The position numbers and the translations under genes were made by a program. Below are positions 7,311-16,711 of a stretch of DNA of 64,000 bases, in pieces; within the stretch, counting starts at the first letter, position 1, and every line of letters begins with the position of its first letter. The notes under the pieces are model-generated. The model did no database searches, was not told the DNA's origin, and saw only the letters and a list, made by a program, of their open reading frames with translations. Origin of the DNA: Hellea sp. (lineage in GTDB: Bacteria; Pseudomonadota; Alphaproteobacteria; Caulobacterales; Maricaulaceae). Location of the stretch: positions 1 through 64,000 of the forward strand of contig JAHDHS010000002.1 in assembly GCA_020631215.1 (NCBI GenBank). Direction: 5' to 3'.

Positions 7311-8906
7311 ATGACCGTTATGAACCAACCACTTACGCCCAGACCAACAGCTCCGGCTCAACAGGTTGCGGCCGCGCCAAGACCGATTATGCCGCAGCCT
7401 GTGCCTATGCCGGCTATGCCCGCGCCCGTCGCTATGCCCAGTGCCCAGCCTATGCCGCAAATGCCGCCCGCTGTTCCAATGCAAGGCCATCAGGCCCCAA
7501 TGCAAGCGCAACCGGTTTCGCAAGTACCCGCACAATCCATGCCGCCAGCAACTCAGCAGCATATTCCAGCGCCACAGGCGGCACCGCTGCCAATCGCAGG
7601 AGCGGTTATCGATGAGGCTCAAGCTAGAGAAGGCGGAGAGCGCGCTCTTCCGCAAATCTCAATCCAAGCCTTTTGTGACCGCCAAGAAACAGCGCAGTGT
7701 ATCAATGAGACCACGCGTGATTGGCGCATGAAGCGCACGAATATGAAAATATATATGGGCGGTTTAACTGCGGCGATCGAGTATTATCATAAAGAAAATA
7801 CGCCGAATTTAATTTTGATTGAATCCGGTATGCGCGGCGCAGAATTGTTCAATCAGCTCGAAGAACTGGCGTCAGTTTGTGACGCAGGCACAAAAGTTGT
7901 GATTATCGGGGCGACAAATGATATTCGTCTCTATCGTCAATTAATGGAAAAAGGCGTATCTGAGTATCTAGTGCCTCCGCTGCATCCACTCAATGTCATC
8001 CGGTCGATCAGCGATCTTTATGTAGATCCAGAGCAGCCTTTTACGGGTCGCGTATCCGCGTTCTTCGGCGCCAAAGGCGGCGTTGGGTCTTCAACTCTTG
8101 CCCATAATATCGCATGGATATTGGCTGAGCAATTAGGTCAGGAAACGGCTCTGGTCGACTTGGACGCATCATGGGGAACAACAGGTCTAGATTTTGCCTA
8201 TGATAGCACTTCAGGCCTAGAAGAGGCCTTGGCTGAACCTGACCGATTAGACGAGACCTTATTGGATCGGATCATGATCCGGCATACTGATAAGTTATCT
8301 ATCCTGCCGACAGCCGGTTCCTTAAACATGAAGCCTGTCATGGATTCTGGAGCCTATGAGGCTGTGGTCAATGCTGTTCGGGGAATCAGCCCATTGGCAA
8401 TTTTGGATTTACCGCATTACTGGACGGATTGGACGACTAATGTTCTGTCATCTGTGGATGATATCGTGATCACGGCGACGCCCGATCTCGCCAATCTACG
8501 GAACACAAAAAACTTAATTGATTTCCTGAAATCACAGCGGCCTAACGACCCTGACCCCGTCTTTATCTTAAACAAAACCGGTATATCGAAAACCGGAGAA
8601 ATAGCTGTCAAAGAATTTGCTTCAGCAGTTGGTTTAGAACCTGCATTGGTTGTTGGGTTTGACCCGGATAGTTTCTTTGAGGTTACCAATGAAGGTAAAA
8701 TGCTTTCGGATGTCAAAGCTGCGGCCCAGACTGTTCAAGGGCTGTCCTACATCGCAAACCGTTTAAAAACCGGCTCTTTCGAACTCAGCAACAAAGCCAA
8801 AGCGGCCACACCAACGAAAAGTCGCTTCAAGCTTGGTGGCGGCGGTGGAGATAAGCCAGCCAAAGACTCAAAACCACTTTTTTCTTTCATGAAGAAAAAG
8901 GGATAA
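7311..8906 (+). CDS. cpaE: Pilus assembly protein CpaE/TadZ (receiver-like plus ParA-type ATPase)
   Basis: 531 aa. Residues about 10-90 are a Pro/Met/Ala/Gln-rich low-complexity linker, unusually long. A receiver-like fold follows (about 108-230), then a MinD/ParA ATPase domain with deviant Walker A GAKGGVGSST at about 252-261 and DLDASWGTTGLDF following. The C-terminal tail is basic and Gly/Lys-rich. TadZ/CpaE proteins localise the Tad machine, often at a cell pole. A second in-frame ATG at 7320 is possible; neither has a strong ribosome site. cpaF begins five bases after its stop. Confidence 0.9.
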   Translation: MTVMNQPLTPRPTAPAQQVAAAPRPIMPQPVPMPAMPAPVAMPSAQPMPQMPPAVPMQGHQAPMQAQPVSQVPAQSMPPATQQHIPAPQAAPLPIAGAVIDEAQAREGGERALPQISIQAFCDRQETAQCINETTRDWRMKRTNMKIYMGGLTAAIEYYHKENTPNLILIESGMRGAELFNQLEELASVCDAGTKVVIIGATNDIRLYRQLMEKGVSEYLVPPLHPLNVIRSISDLYVDPEQPFTGRVSAFFGAKGGVGSSTLAHNIAWILAEQLGQETALVDLDASWGTTGLDFAYDSTSGLEEALAEPDRLDETLLDRIMIRHTDKLSILPTAGSLNMKPVMDSGAYEAVVNAVRGISPLAILDLPHYWTDWTTNVLSSVDDIVITATPDLANLRNTKNLIDFLKSQRPNDPDPVFILNKTGISKTGEIAVKEFASAVGLEPALVVGFDPDSFFEVTNEGKMLSDVKAAAQTVQGLSYIANRLKTGSFELSNKAKAATPTKSRFKLGGGGGDKPAKDSKPLFSFMKKKG

Positions 8907-8911
8907 GATAA

Positions 8912-10327
8912 ATGTTTGGAAAGCGCAGCGAAGCATCAGCGGCCTTACAAAAGCCCGTCGCCGCGGCAGCGGAGGCAGCCCCTAAGCCGACACCTAAAGC
9001 GACAGCTGTCCCGGCAAATACGGGGCAAGCCCCAGCGCGCCGAAATGAGCCTTCAGAAGAATATTACGAAACCAAGGCGACGATCTTCAACGCCTTGTTT
9101 GAAACGATTGATGTTTCCGCATTGGCGGGTATGCAGCCGGACCGGGCACGAGATGAAATTCGTACAATTGTCGATGAAATTATCGCCATTCGGAATGTCC
9201 GGCTTTCAGTTTCCGAGCAAAGCCAGCTGATTGGTGAGATTTGTGATGATATTTTGGGCTATGGTCCGCTAGAGCCACTGCTCGCGCGCGATGATATTGC
9301 CGATATCATGGTCAATGGCGCGAAGCATGTCTTTATCGAAACCAATGGTAAGATGCAGAAGACGAATATTCGTTTTCGCGACAACACACAATTGATGAAT
9401 ATCTGTCAGCGCATCGTGTCCCAAGTGGGCCGCCGCGTGGATGAAGCCAGCCCGATTTGTGACGCCCGCCTATTGGACGGGTCTCGTGTCAACGTGATTG
9501 CACCGCCTCTGGCGATTGACGGTCCCGCTTTGACCATTCGGAAATTTAAGAAAGACAAGCTGACATTACAAAACCTTGTCGAATTTAAATCAATATCTCC
9601 GGCCGGTGCGAAGGTGCTACAGATCATTGGGGCTTGCCAATGTAACGTCGTTATTTCCGGCGGTACGGGTTCCGGTAAAACGACATTGCTTAACTGTCTG
9701 ACCGGATTTATTCACCCGGATGAGCGTATCATTACCTGCGAAGATGCCGCCGAACTGCAATTGCAGCAGCCTCATGTGGTTCGTCTTGAAACCCGCCCGC
9801 CAAACTTGGAGGGCAAGGGTAAAATTACCATGTCAGACCTCGTGAAAAACTGTCTGCGGATGCGCCCGGAACGGATTATTGTGGGTGAGGTGCGTGGCCC
9901 TGAAGCTTTCGATTTGTTGCAAGCCATGAACACGGGCCATGATGGTTCCATGGGAACGCTTCACGCCAACTCCCCCCGCGAAGCCCTCTCTCGTCTGGAA
10001 TCTATGATTACCATGGGCGGATTTTCGCTGCCCGCTAAAACCATCCGTGAGATGATTGTTGGGTCTGTTGATGTAATCGTTCAGGCCTCACGCTTACGGG
10101 ACGGTTCACGCCGCATCATGAAAATCACCGAAGTTATCGGCATGGAAGGCGATGTTATCGTCACGCAGGATTTGCTCGTTTATGAAATGGACGGCGAAGA
10201 TGCGGATGGCAAAATCATCGGTGAACACAAGTCTACAGGTATTGCGCGCCCTGCCTTTTGGGACAGAGCACGCTATTTCAATCTGGAAAAAGAACTGGCT
10301 GAAGCCTTGGATGCGGCAGGCGGCTAA
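8912..10327 (+). CDS. cpaF: Tad pilus ATPase CpaF (TadA)
   Basis: 471 aa cytoplasmic hexameric ATPase that powers Flp pilus assembly. An Ala/Pro-rich N-terminal extension (1-45) precedes the N-terminal domain (about 50-220). Walker [10 protein letters not shown] lies at about 250-258, an Asp box at [11 protein letters not shown], Walker B at [11 protein letters not shown], and a His box at [11 protein letters not shown]. All match the type II/IV secretion ATPase family, CpaF branch. The stop abuts the tadB start (TAAATG), so the genes are likely translationally linked. Confidence 0.95.
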   Translation: MFGKRSEASAALQKPVAAAAEAAPKPTPKATAVPANTGQAPARRNEPSEEYYETKATIFNALFETIDVSALAGMQPDRARDEIRTIVDEIIAIRNVRLSVSEQSQLIGEICDDILGYGPLEPLLARDDIADIMVNGAKHVFIETNGKMQKTNIRFRDNTQLMNICQRIVSQVGRRVDEASPICDARLLDGSRVNVIAPPLAIDGPALTIRKFKKDKLTLQNLVEFKSISPAGAKVLQIIGACQCNVVISGGTGSGKTTLLNCLTGFIHPDERIITCEDAAELQLQQPHVVRLETRPPNLEGKGKITMSDLVKNCLRMRPERIIVGEVRGPEAFDLLQAMNTGHDGSMGTLHANSPREALSRLESMITMGGFSLPAKTIREMIVGSVDVIVQASRLRDGSRRIMKITEVIGMEGDVIVTQDLLVYEMDGEDADGKIIGEHKSTGIARPAFWDRARYFNLEKELAEALDAAGG

Positions 10328-11314
10328 ATGGATCCTCAAACACTCATAGCATTAATGGCAGCCGGCATGGTTTTCTGTGTAGGCCTGTTGTTTATGGGCG
10401 GCGGAAATACTGCCTCTAACTCTAAACGAGTGAAGAAAATAAGCGGCAAGCAGACAGTCGGCGATGGCATTCTAAATAAGCTTAAGGTCGAAGATCAGGG
10501 TAGCCGCCGGAAGCAGATCGAGGAAAGCCTCGGTAAAATTGAAGAGCGCCAGAAATCAAAAAAGAAGAAATCCAAATCATTGCAGCAACGTCTTGTGCAG
10601 GCAGATGTGAGCATGCAGCCTCAAACTTTTTTAATCATCTCTGCGGTTTTGGCTGTCATATTTGGTGGTCTGCCTTTTGCTATGGGCGTTCCTCCGTTAT
10701 TTTGTGCCGGTCTTGCCATCGCAATGGGATTTGGCTTTCCGCGTTTTGTGCTCGGCTTTCTGATTGGGCGGCGGCAAAAGAAATTTACGGCTCACTTTGC
10801 CGACGCGATGGACATTATTGTTCGCGGCGTTCGAACTGGACTGCCTTTGAATGATTGTCTCAAGATCATCGCTCATGAAAGCCCGGATCCGTTGGGTGCA
10901 GAATTTCGGCGCGTTGTAGAAGGTGAAAGCTTGGGCATACCTATCGAAGTATGTCTCGAACAGCTTTATGAAAGAATGCCTATTTCTGAGGTAAACTTCT
11001 TCTCCACTGTTTTGAACATTCAAAAAACATCAGGCGGTAATCTAGGAGAATCGCTTGCAAATTTGTCTGGAGTTTTGCGGGGGCGTAAAATTCTGCGAGA
11101 GAAAATTAAGGCGTTATCTGCCGAAGCAAAGATGAGCGCGATCATTATCGGGGCGCTGCCGATTGTTGTGATGATACTTGTGACCATTATCAGTCCGGAA
11201 TATATGAATGAATTATACTTCACGCCGACGGGACACCGGAATCTGATGATTGGCGCCGGGATGATGATCACTGGCGGTCTGGTCATGCGCAAAATGATGA
11301 ACTTTAAGGTATAG
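10328..11314 (+). CDS. tadB: Tad inner-membrane platform protein TadB
   Basis: 328 aa. One N-terminal membrane segment (about 5-23), a Lys-rich cytoplasmic stretch (35-95), a membrane pair near 97-145, the T2SSF/GspF-type domain (about 155-285, starting near FADAMDIIVRGVRTGLPLNDCL), then C-terminal membrane segments. TadB and TadC together form the platform on which CpaF acts. The gene begins directly after the cpaF stop and is followed by tadC after nine bases. Confidence 0.92.
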   Translation: MDPQTLIALMAAGMVFCVGLLFMGGGNTASNSKRVKKISGKQTVGDGILNKLKVEDQGSRRKQIEESLGKIEERQKSKKKKSKSLQQRLVQADVSMQPQTFLIISAVLAVIFGGLPFAMGVPPLFCAGLAIAMGFGFPRFVLGFLIGRRQKKFTAHFADAMDIIVRGVRTGLPLNDCLKIIAHESPDPLGAEFRRVVEGESLGIPIEVCLEQLYERMPISEVNFFSTVLNIQKTSGGNLGESLANLSGVLRGRKILREKIKALSAEAKMSAIIIGALPIVVMILVTIISPEYMNELYFTPTGHRNLMIGAGMMITGGLVMRKMMNFKV

Positions 11315-11323
11315 GAGCGCGAT

Positions 11324-12289
11324 ATGGATCCCCAGTCAGTTGCTCTTTTCCAAAATGCGGCTTATTTGATCGTAACTTTACTGGTTGTTGCTACGATCTA
11401 CACAATCGTTGCCCCTATACTCGAGGGTGATAAGCTTAAAAAGCGTATGGACTCTGTCGCTAATGCCCGTGAAGGGATGCGCAAGGAACGCATGGCAAAT
11501 CTAAACGCGCAGACATCTCTGCGCAAAAATGATCAGGGTCTGGCAAAAAATTTGGTCAACAGGTTCAGCCTTGAAAAATTATTAGAGGCATCTGACTTGA
11601 AAGACAAGCTGGCCCAGGCGGGTCTGCGCGGGCAGAAGCCGATTTACACATTCTATGCTTTTAGATTGGCTCTTCCATTGATTATGGGCTTCATAGGCTT
11701 GGTCTTATTTGTGGGCATAAACCCATGGGATTGGCGTATGATGCAGCGGATCACGGGCGCCATATTCATGCTCGCGATCGGTTATTATTTGCCGGGTATG
11801 TATGTGAAAAACTTGGCGAGTAAGCGCATGGCCTCTATCATGCCGGTTTTCCCGGATGCCTTGGACCTGCTATTAATTTGTGTTGAATCGGGTATGTCCG
11901 CCGAAGCGGCTTTTGCACGCGTGGCGAAAGAATTAGAGGAGAGCTCTGTTGAACTTGCCGAAGAGTTCTCGTTAACAACAGCGGAGCTGTCCTACCTATC
12001 ATCCCGCCGCTTAGCCTATGAAAATTTGGCGCGCAGGAACAACCATGTCGGTATTCGGGCGGTTTCAACTGCCCTTATTCAGGCAGAGCGATATGGTACG
12101 CCTTTGGGGGACACACTCCGGACAATGGCAAATGAAAACCGCCAAATGCGGGTCATGGCCGCAGAAAAGAAAGCGGCCGCTCTGCCGGCGAAATTGACAG
12201 TTCCAATGATTTTGTTCTTCCTGCCAGTGCTCTTCATTATCATCCTGACACCGGCCGGTATGCGTATGTCTTCTGCGCTCGGACTTTAA
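11324..12289 (+). CDS. tadC: Tad inner-membrane platform protein TadC
   Basis: 321 aa, start preceded by AGGAGCG. An N-terminal membrane segment (about 12-32), a charged cytoplasmic region, two membrane segments (about 108-165), a GspF-type domain with FPDALDLLLICVESGMSAEAAF, and a last membrane segment near the C-terminus. It is the second platform protein of the Tad machine and the last gene of the cpaB-tadC operon. The TadD-like gene that follows is on the other strand. Confidence 0.92.
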   Translation: MDPQSVALFQNAAYLIVTLLVVATIYTIVAPILEGDKLKKRMDSVANAREGMRKERMANLNAQTSLRKNDQGLAKNLVNRFSLEKLLEASDLKDKLAQAGLRGQKPIYTFYAFRLALPLIMGFIGLVLFVGINPWDWRMMQRITGAIFMLAIGYYLPGMYVKNLASKRMASIMPVFPDALDLLLICVESGMSAEAAFARVAKELEESSVELAEEFSLTTAELSYLSSRRLAYENLARRNNHVGIRAVSTALIQAERYGTPLGDTLRTMANENRQMRVMAAEKKAAALPAKLTVPMILFFLPVLFIIILTPAGMRMSSALGL

Positions 12290-12374
12290 ACCGGAAGAAT
12301 CTTTAAAAACTTCGTTTGAAAAACAACGGCGCGTCGAGCGATAGATATGTGAGTATCGCGCGCGGTGAGTTAAA

Positions 12375-13502
12375 CTAGCGACGACGGCGTGCGGTGCTGT
12401 TATTATAAGCTGGTGGCTGCGTTTGTGGATATCCACCAGATTGCGGATAAGATTGTTTCGAGAATTGAGGCGTGGCTTGAGTTGGCGGGTTTCCGTTCCT
12501 CAGACTTGCAAGGACTTCTTGCTGGGCGCGCAATTGTTCGGCTGAGGTGACTTGCTGTTGATTGCGCTGCGCGGCGCGTTGAGCGGCATGCCTGGCGGCG
12601 TCTGAACTGGATTTATATTGTCCATTTGTATGCATCGTCGCCCTTGGCGTATTGGAAAAAGATGGCTGGCTTGAGGCCGGAGACGCTGGCCTTAAAACGG
12701 GACGAGTCGCAGCGGGGGCTGAATAAGAGGGGCTCATTTGAGGTTTCGGAGAAAAAGCGGGCCGGGTTTGAGATGCGGCTGATGCCCGTTTGTCATATTG
12801 ACCAGCCTCTTCGCTTTTGCCTTGTAACTTTAATACAAGCGCCAGATTTTGCTGCACGGCTGGACCTGCGCCGGGCATAGCGGCGGCCCGGCGGAGCCAA
12901 CCTTCAGCGGCTGCCGCGTCTCCGGCCAAAGCGTGGCTAAGACCGATATTTGTCAAAATATTCGGATCATGCGGTGTGATTTGCAGGGCGCGGGCATAAT
13001 GCTTGCGCGCCAAATCGTAATTCTCCATCTGATCTAGCGCGGCGCCTTTGAGTGACCACAATCGGGCATATCCGGGCGCAATCCGTAGCATTTCATCTAA
13101 AACAGGCGAGGCTTCAGCGGCGCGTTCGGCAGAAATTAAAGCCGCGCCATATTCTGCACCCAGATAAGGGTCGCGGGGATAAAGGGCCCGTCCCATTTGT
13201 GTGATCTCAACGGCGCGCTCAGGATTACCAAGCTTGCGCACGGATGATGCCAGCTTGATTGTAGCTTCCAGGTCTGACGGGTTTAGGTCATATTCGCGTG
13301 ACCAGAAGGCGGCTTGGGCGAAGAGTTCCTGCGTTTCGATATTATCCCGCATGGTGCGGCTGGCGGGCATATAGCTAGAGCTATCCAGGCTATCTTTCAG
13401 CTCAGTTTCCTGTTCTGTCATAGTCGGAGCGGCCATACAGCCTGCGAAAAGCACAGTACTGCCCAGCATAGCGGCTAAGGTGAGAGGTTTAATCGCAAAC
13501 AT
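12375..13502 (-). CDS. TadD-like TPR lipoprotein
   Basis: 375 aa. The signal sequence ends in a lipobox FAGC (Cys22). Residues about 50-220 form several tetratricopeptide repeats, with repeat cores such as GAALDQMENYDLARKHYARALQ and IGLSHALAGDAAAAEGWLRRA. The C-terminal 150 residues are Gln/Pro/Ser/Ala-rich and end in four Arg. TadD proteins are outer-membrane-associated TPR lipoproteins needed for Tad pili. Here it converges on tadC with an 85-base gap. The long low-complexity tail is unusual. It could be a general TPR lipoprotein, but its position favours TadD. Confidence 0.8.
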   Translation of the reverse strand: MFAIKPLTLAAMLGSTVLFAGCMAAPTMTEQETELKDSLDSSSYMPASRTMRDNIETQELFAQAAFWSREYDLNPSDLEATIKLASSVRKLGNPERAVEITQMGRALYPRDPYLGAEYGAALISAERAAEASPVLDEMLRIAPGYARLWSLKGAALDQMENYDLARKHYARALQITPHDPNILTNIGLSHALAGDAAAAEGWLRRAAAMPGAGPAVQQNLALVLKLQGKSEEAGQYDKRASAASQTRPAFSPKPQMSPSYSAPAATRPVLRPASPASSQPSFSNTPRATMHTNGQYKSSSDAARHAAQRAAQRNQQQVTSAEQLRAQQEVLASLRNGNPPTQATPQFSKQSYPQSGGYPQTQPPAYNNSTARRRR

Positions 13503-13581
13503 ATAGGCTCCAAGACATGAATAACCGCCGCAAATTCTTGCGTTAAAAAGCTATTTCGTTAACAAACGTAAACAGAGACAG

Positions 13582-13596
13582 TTAACGAGACGTTAG
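13582..13596 (+). promoter_or_regulatory. CtrA-like box between the TadD-like gene and the aminopeptidase
   Basis: TTAA-CGAGACG-TTAG, seven-base spacing, seven of eight half-site bases of TTAA-N7-TTAA. It lies 24 bases before the aminopeptidase start in a divergent promoter region that contains further GTTAAC words. Suggestive only. Confidence 0.35.
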
Positions 13597-13619
13597 CAAT
13601 TGAGAGAGTTAGGATAAGA

Positions 13620-15032
13620 ATGACAGTTCTTTATGAGATCGCCGCAGATTTACCGACGCGTGAGCGCATCATTCCTGTGTCTGTTTTACGGCCCAAGGTC
13701 TGGGAAGGCTTCAAAGACTCCCTGACAGACGCGCAAAGAAATTTTGCCAAGGCCAGGGGCTTTTCCGCCGAAGCCGGACAGAGACTGCGTTTGCCAAATG
13801 CTGAGGGCGAAACTGACCATGTTTTGTTTGGCTGTGGCCCTGAAGACAAAGACGATATGGGCGCAATGCGATTGGGTTCATTGGGCGGGAGTCTACCCGA
13901 AGGCCATTATCAACTTGTCAATCTGCCCGTGGAGTTTTCCCCCAGACTGGCTGCGATCGCATGGGGTATGGGGAGTTATAAATTTACAGAATATCTGAAT
14001 GACGAGATCACGCCGCCTACACTCGTTCTAGAAGATGATGTGGACCTCATCGAGATTAAAGCTGCCGTGGAAGCCACAGCATTATGCCGGGATTTGATCA
14101 ATATGCCCGCCGGCGATATGGGGCCGGTGGCGCTGGAGGCGGCTGCGCGGGGCCTGGCAGAAGAATTTGAGGCCGAGGTGACATCCGTCGTGGGTGAAGA
14201 CTTGCTGAGCGAAAACTATCCCATGATTCATGCGGTCGGCCGCGCGGCGCATGAGGCGCCGCGTTTGGTAGAATTTATCTGGGGTAATCCTGATCATCCC
14301 CGCTTGGCTTTGATAGGTAAGGGAATCACCTTTGACACAGGCGGCGTGAATATGAAGAGCGCGAGCGGGGCGAGGCTGATGAAGAAAGATATGGGCGGCG
14401 CAGCGCACGCTTTGGCTTTGTCCAGAATGATCATGGCAACGAATTTGCCAATACATCTTCATTGTCTGATTGCGGTGGCTGAAAATGCCGTCTCAGCCGG
14501 GGCTTACAGACCGGGGGATATTTTAAGATCGAGAGAAGGGCTGACGGTCGAAATAGATAATACAGATGCGGAAGGGCGCTTGGTGTTAGGAGACGCGCTT
14601 TGTAAGGCTGCCGAAGCTGAACCCGCCCTCATGATTGACTTTGCGACACTAACCGGGGCTGCACGTGTCGCGCTTGGCCCGCATCTGCCGCCTTTCTTTT
14701 CCAACCGGGAAGCTCCTGTTTCGGCAGTGATGCACCAAGCCAGCCGTGAAGGCGATCCCATTTGGCATATGCCACTCTGGCAGCCTTATAACTCGATGTT
14801 ATCCTCACCGATCGCGGATATGAAAAATGCGGGTGGTGCTTTTGCGGGCTCTGTGACCGCCGCCCTGTTTCTGGAACGGTTTGTTAAAGGCCGTCCATGG
14901 ATGCATTTCGATACTTATGGCTGGAACCCGGCGGCCCGTCCGTCTCACCCCAAAGGCGGGGATATGTATGGCGTGAGAGCGCTCTATGCTTGGTTAAAGT
15001 CAGGGGGCTTGAATGGCGGGTTTTCTGCTTAA
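13620..15032 (+). CDS. Leucyl aminopeptidase family protein (M17)
   Basis: 470 aa, cytosolic dizinc/dimanganese exopeptidase removing N-terminal residues from peptides. The M17 metal and catalytic motifs are present: KGITFDTGGVNMK, then MKKDMGGAA, and the hallmark NTDAEGRLVLGDAL. The N-terminal domain is shorter and diverged from E. coli PepA, as usual in alphaproteobacteria. Its 3' end overlaps the opposing acyltransferase gene by 33 bases. In many alphaproteobacteria this gene is followed by an NlpC/P60 gene; here that gene is 1.7 kb further on. Confidence 0.9.
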   Translation: MTVLYEIAADLPTRERIIPVSVLRPKVWEGFKDSLTDAQRNFAKARGFSAEAGQRLRLPNAEGETDHVLFGCGPEDKDDMGAMRLGSLGGSLPEGHYQLVNLPVEFSPRLAAIAWGMGSYKFTEYLNDEITPPTLVLEDDVDLIEIKAAVEATALCRDLINMPAGDMGPVALEAAARGLAEEFEAEVTSVVGEDLLSENYPMIHAVGRAAHEAPRLVEFIWGNPDHPRLALIGKGITFDTGGVNMKSASGARLMKKDMGGAAHALALSRMIMATNLPIHLHCLIAVAENAVSAGAYRPGDILRSREGLTVEIDNTDAEGRLVLGDALCKAAEAEPALMIDFATLTGAARVALGPHLPPFFSNREAPVSAVMHQASREGDPIWHMPLWQPYNSMLSSPIADMKNAGGAFAGSVTAALFLERFVKGRPWMHFDTYGWNPAARPSHPKGGDMYGVRALYAWLKSGGLNGGFSA

Positions 15033-16148
15033 AAGACTCTGCCTGATCGCGTTCCAGCTCATAAGTAAAGTGTAGGCCAAAGCTAAAGACACGGTCAGGG
15101 TTGAGATAATGACCATGCCAACTGACATATTTGGAAAGGCGAGCGTAAATATTTGCGCCAGCGGCCACACCCCTAAAAATGTCGCCAGAACCAGATTGGC
15201 CCAATCTTTTAAGATTGCGGCCGATTTTTGCAGACCCAAAGTGGCGAGATAGCAGAATAGAGCTGTCGCCAAAATTTCAATAGCAGGTGTCCAGGGTAGA
15301 AACAGAAAGTTTACAGTCGCTAATGTGGCCAAGCTTGCCAAAATGGCTGACTGTAAAATATTGTGTTTTGGCAGATGATGTCTCCAAGCATAAGCAGCCA
15401 TACCGCAAACATATATATAACCCAGCCGCAAAGGAGCCAGAAACGGTTCAAGACTGGTCACGCTTGCCTTCACAGCTATATTTTGAGTGACCCCGTAAAG
15501 CAGTATGGACAGGACTGCTGCTGCCAAGAGGACATGTTTGTTCCTGAGGATTCTAATTGAGCCAAAAATAGCCGTTCCAATGTAGAGAACTGCGCCCCAG
15601 CGCAAAGTCCATATCGCGCCCTGCGCCAGACACATATATTTTGCATCATCCATCAGGCCGGGTAAGGGCTGACTGGGTTTGATTAAAAACACGGTCTCGA
15701 AGAAATATTTCGCCAATTTTGGCGCTGCAGAAATTGATCTAGCTTCCGGGCTGCATAGTGCAGGATAAATAATCAAGATTACGGCAGCGGTATAGAGCCC
15801 AAGAAGCGGTATAACCCGCCGAATACGGGATTTCAAAAATGTCCATCCGCGCCTCCCTTCGGACAGGCTACGCATAGCCATTAATCCTGATAAGAAAAAC
15901 ATTATCTGGATTGCAAACCAACTTGGATCATGACCCCATATATGACCCCATTCCATATTGCCGGGGCCCCGCGGCATTGTTGAGGCATAGCCCATTCCCA
16001 TTATGAGAATAGTCAACAGGCGCACAGCATTTAGCTGAGACAGATGAAAGACAGGGCCTGACTTCATCGGGTTTATGGTCCTTGAAACACTCATATCAGC
16101 TAGTTTTAACATCAAATGTCTTAAAAAATTTCCTTCATTTTGAATCAT
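15000..16148 (-). CDS. Acyltransferase 3 family membrane protein
   Basis: 382 aa with about ten membrane segments. The order of helices, the early FFLSGLMAMRSL segment and the following Arg-rich loop (RRGWTFLKSRIRRVIPLLGLY) match the acyltransferase 3 family that O-acylates cell-surface sugars. The usual early catalytic His/Arg region is weakly conserved (IMGMGYASTMPRGPGNMEW), so activity is uncertain. It overlaps the end of the aminopeptidase gene tail to tail by 33 bases and is divergent from the MarR regulator. The codon choice is more AT-rich than that of the flanking peptidase genes. Acceptor and donor cannot be told. Confidence 0.72.
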   Translation of the reverse strand: MIQNEGNFLRHLMLKLADMSVSRTINPMKSGPVFHLSQLNAVRLLTILIMGMGYASTMPRGPGNMEWGHIWGHDPSWFAIQIMFFLSGLMAMRSLSEGRRGWTFLKSRIRRVIPLLGLYTAAVILIIYPALCSPEARSISAAPKLAKYFFETVFLIKPSQPLPGLMDDAKYMCLAQGAIWTLRWGAVLYIGTAIFGSIRILRNKHVLLAAAVLSILLYGVTQNIAVKASVTSLEPFLAPLRLGYIYVCGMAAYAWRHHLPKHNILQSAILASLATLATVNFLFLPWTPAIEILATALFCYLATLGLQKSAAILKDWANLVLATFLGVWPLAQIFTLAFPNMSVGMVIISTLTVSLALAYTLLMSWNAIRQSLLSRKPAIQAP

Positions 16149-16251
16149 TTACCGTTTCATTTCGGGTCAGAAACAAATGCCGCCTTGACCAAAGAATCAC
16201 TACTATGCGAATCATGTGCTAAGTGATTTGCTCAGAATGAGGTTGATAACT

Positions 16252-16680
16252 ATGTACACCGCCGCTCAGACCGTCTCTGGAGGATGTCTTGTCCGGCACG
16301 AAGGCGGCTTTGCCGGAGGCGATCCCAGCACACCACCATCCCTTTCAAGAACAGATAGCCTCTCACTTTGGTATCGCGTCACATTAGGCAGTGTCTTAAA
16401 CAATGCGCCGGATCTGACAGCGCGGCAACTCGCTGTGATGATGAGTGTCTATCTTGAGGCCGGACCGCATACGGTCAGATCGCTGGCAAAAAAGCTAAAT
16501 GTTACAAAAGCGGTTATCACCCGTGCCGCTAACCGGCTTTGCAAACTTAATTACATCCAACGCGCGCCGGACCACCGGGACAAGCGCTCCATTATATTGA
16601 CCCGCACGCCGAACGGAATTCATTATTTGCGCGACTTTGCTGACATAATTCAGACAGAATTTCCTCTCAAGCTAAGCTGA
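16252..16680 (+). CDS. MarR-family transcriptional regulator
   Basis: 142 aa from ATG 16252. A GTG at 16216 would add twelve residues, but AATGAGG (16236-16242) is well placed for 16252. The winged helix-turn-helix spans about residues 60-125: LTARQLAVMMSVYLEAGPHTVRSLAKKLNVTK, recognition helix AVITRAANRLCKL, then the wing with DHRDKRSIILTRT. The N-terminal 40 residues are Gly/Ser-rich and not typical. MarR proteins are dimeric repressors responding to small ligands. It may control the divergent acyltransferase or the downstream peptidase; nothing in the sequence decides this. Confidence 0.78.
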   Translation: MYTAAQTVSGGCLVRHEGGFAGGDPSTPPSLSRTDSLSLWYRVTLGSVLNNAPDLTARQLAVMMSVYLEAGPHTVRSLAKKLNVTKAVITRAANRLCKLNYIQRAPDHRDKRSIILTRTPNGIHYLRDFADIIQTEFPLKLS

Positions 16681-16711
16681 GTCAACATACCTTGGGGGCA
16701 ATGACGTTATT

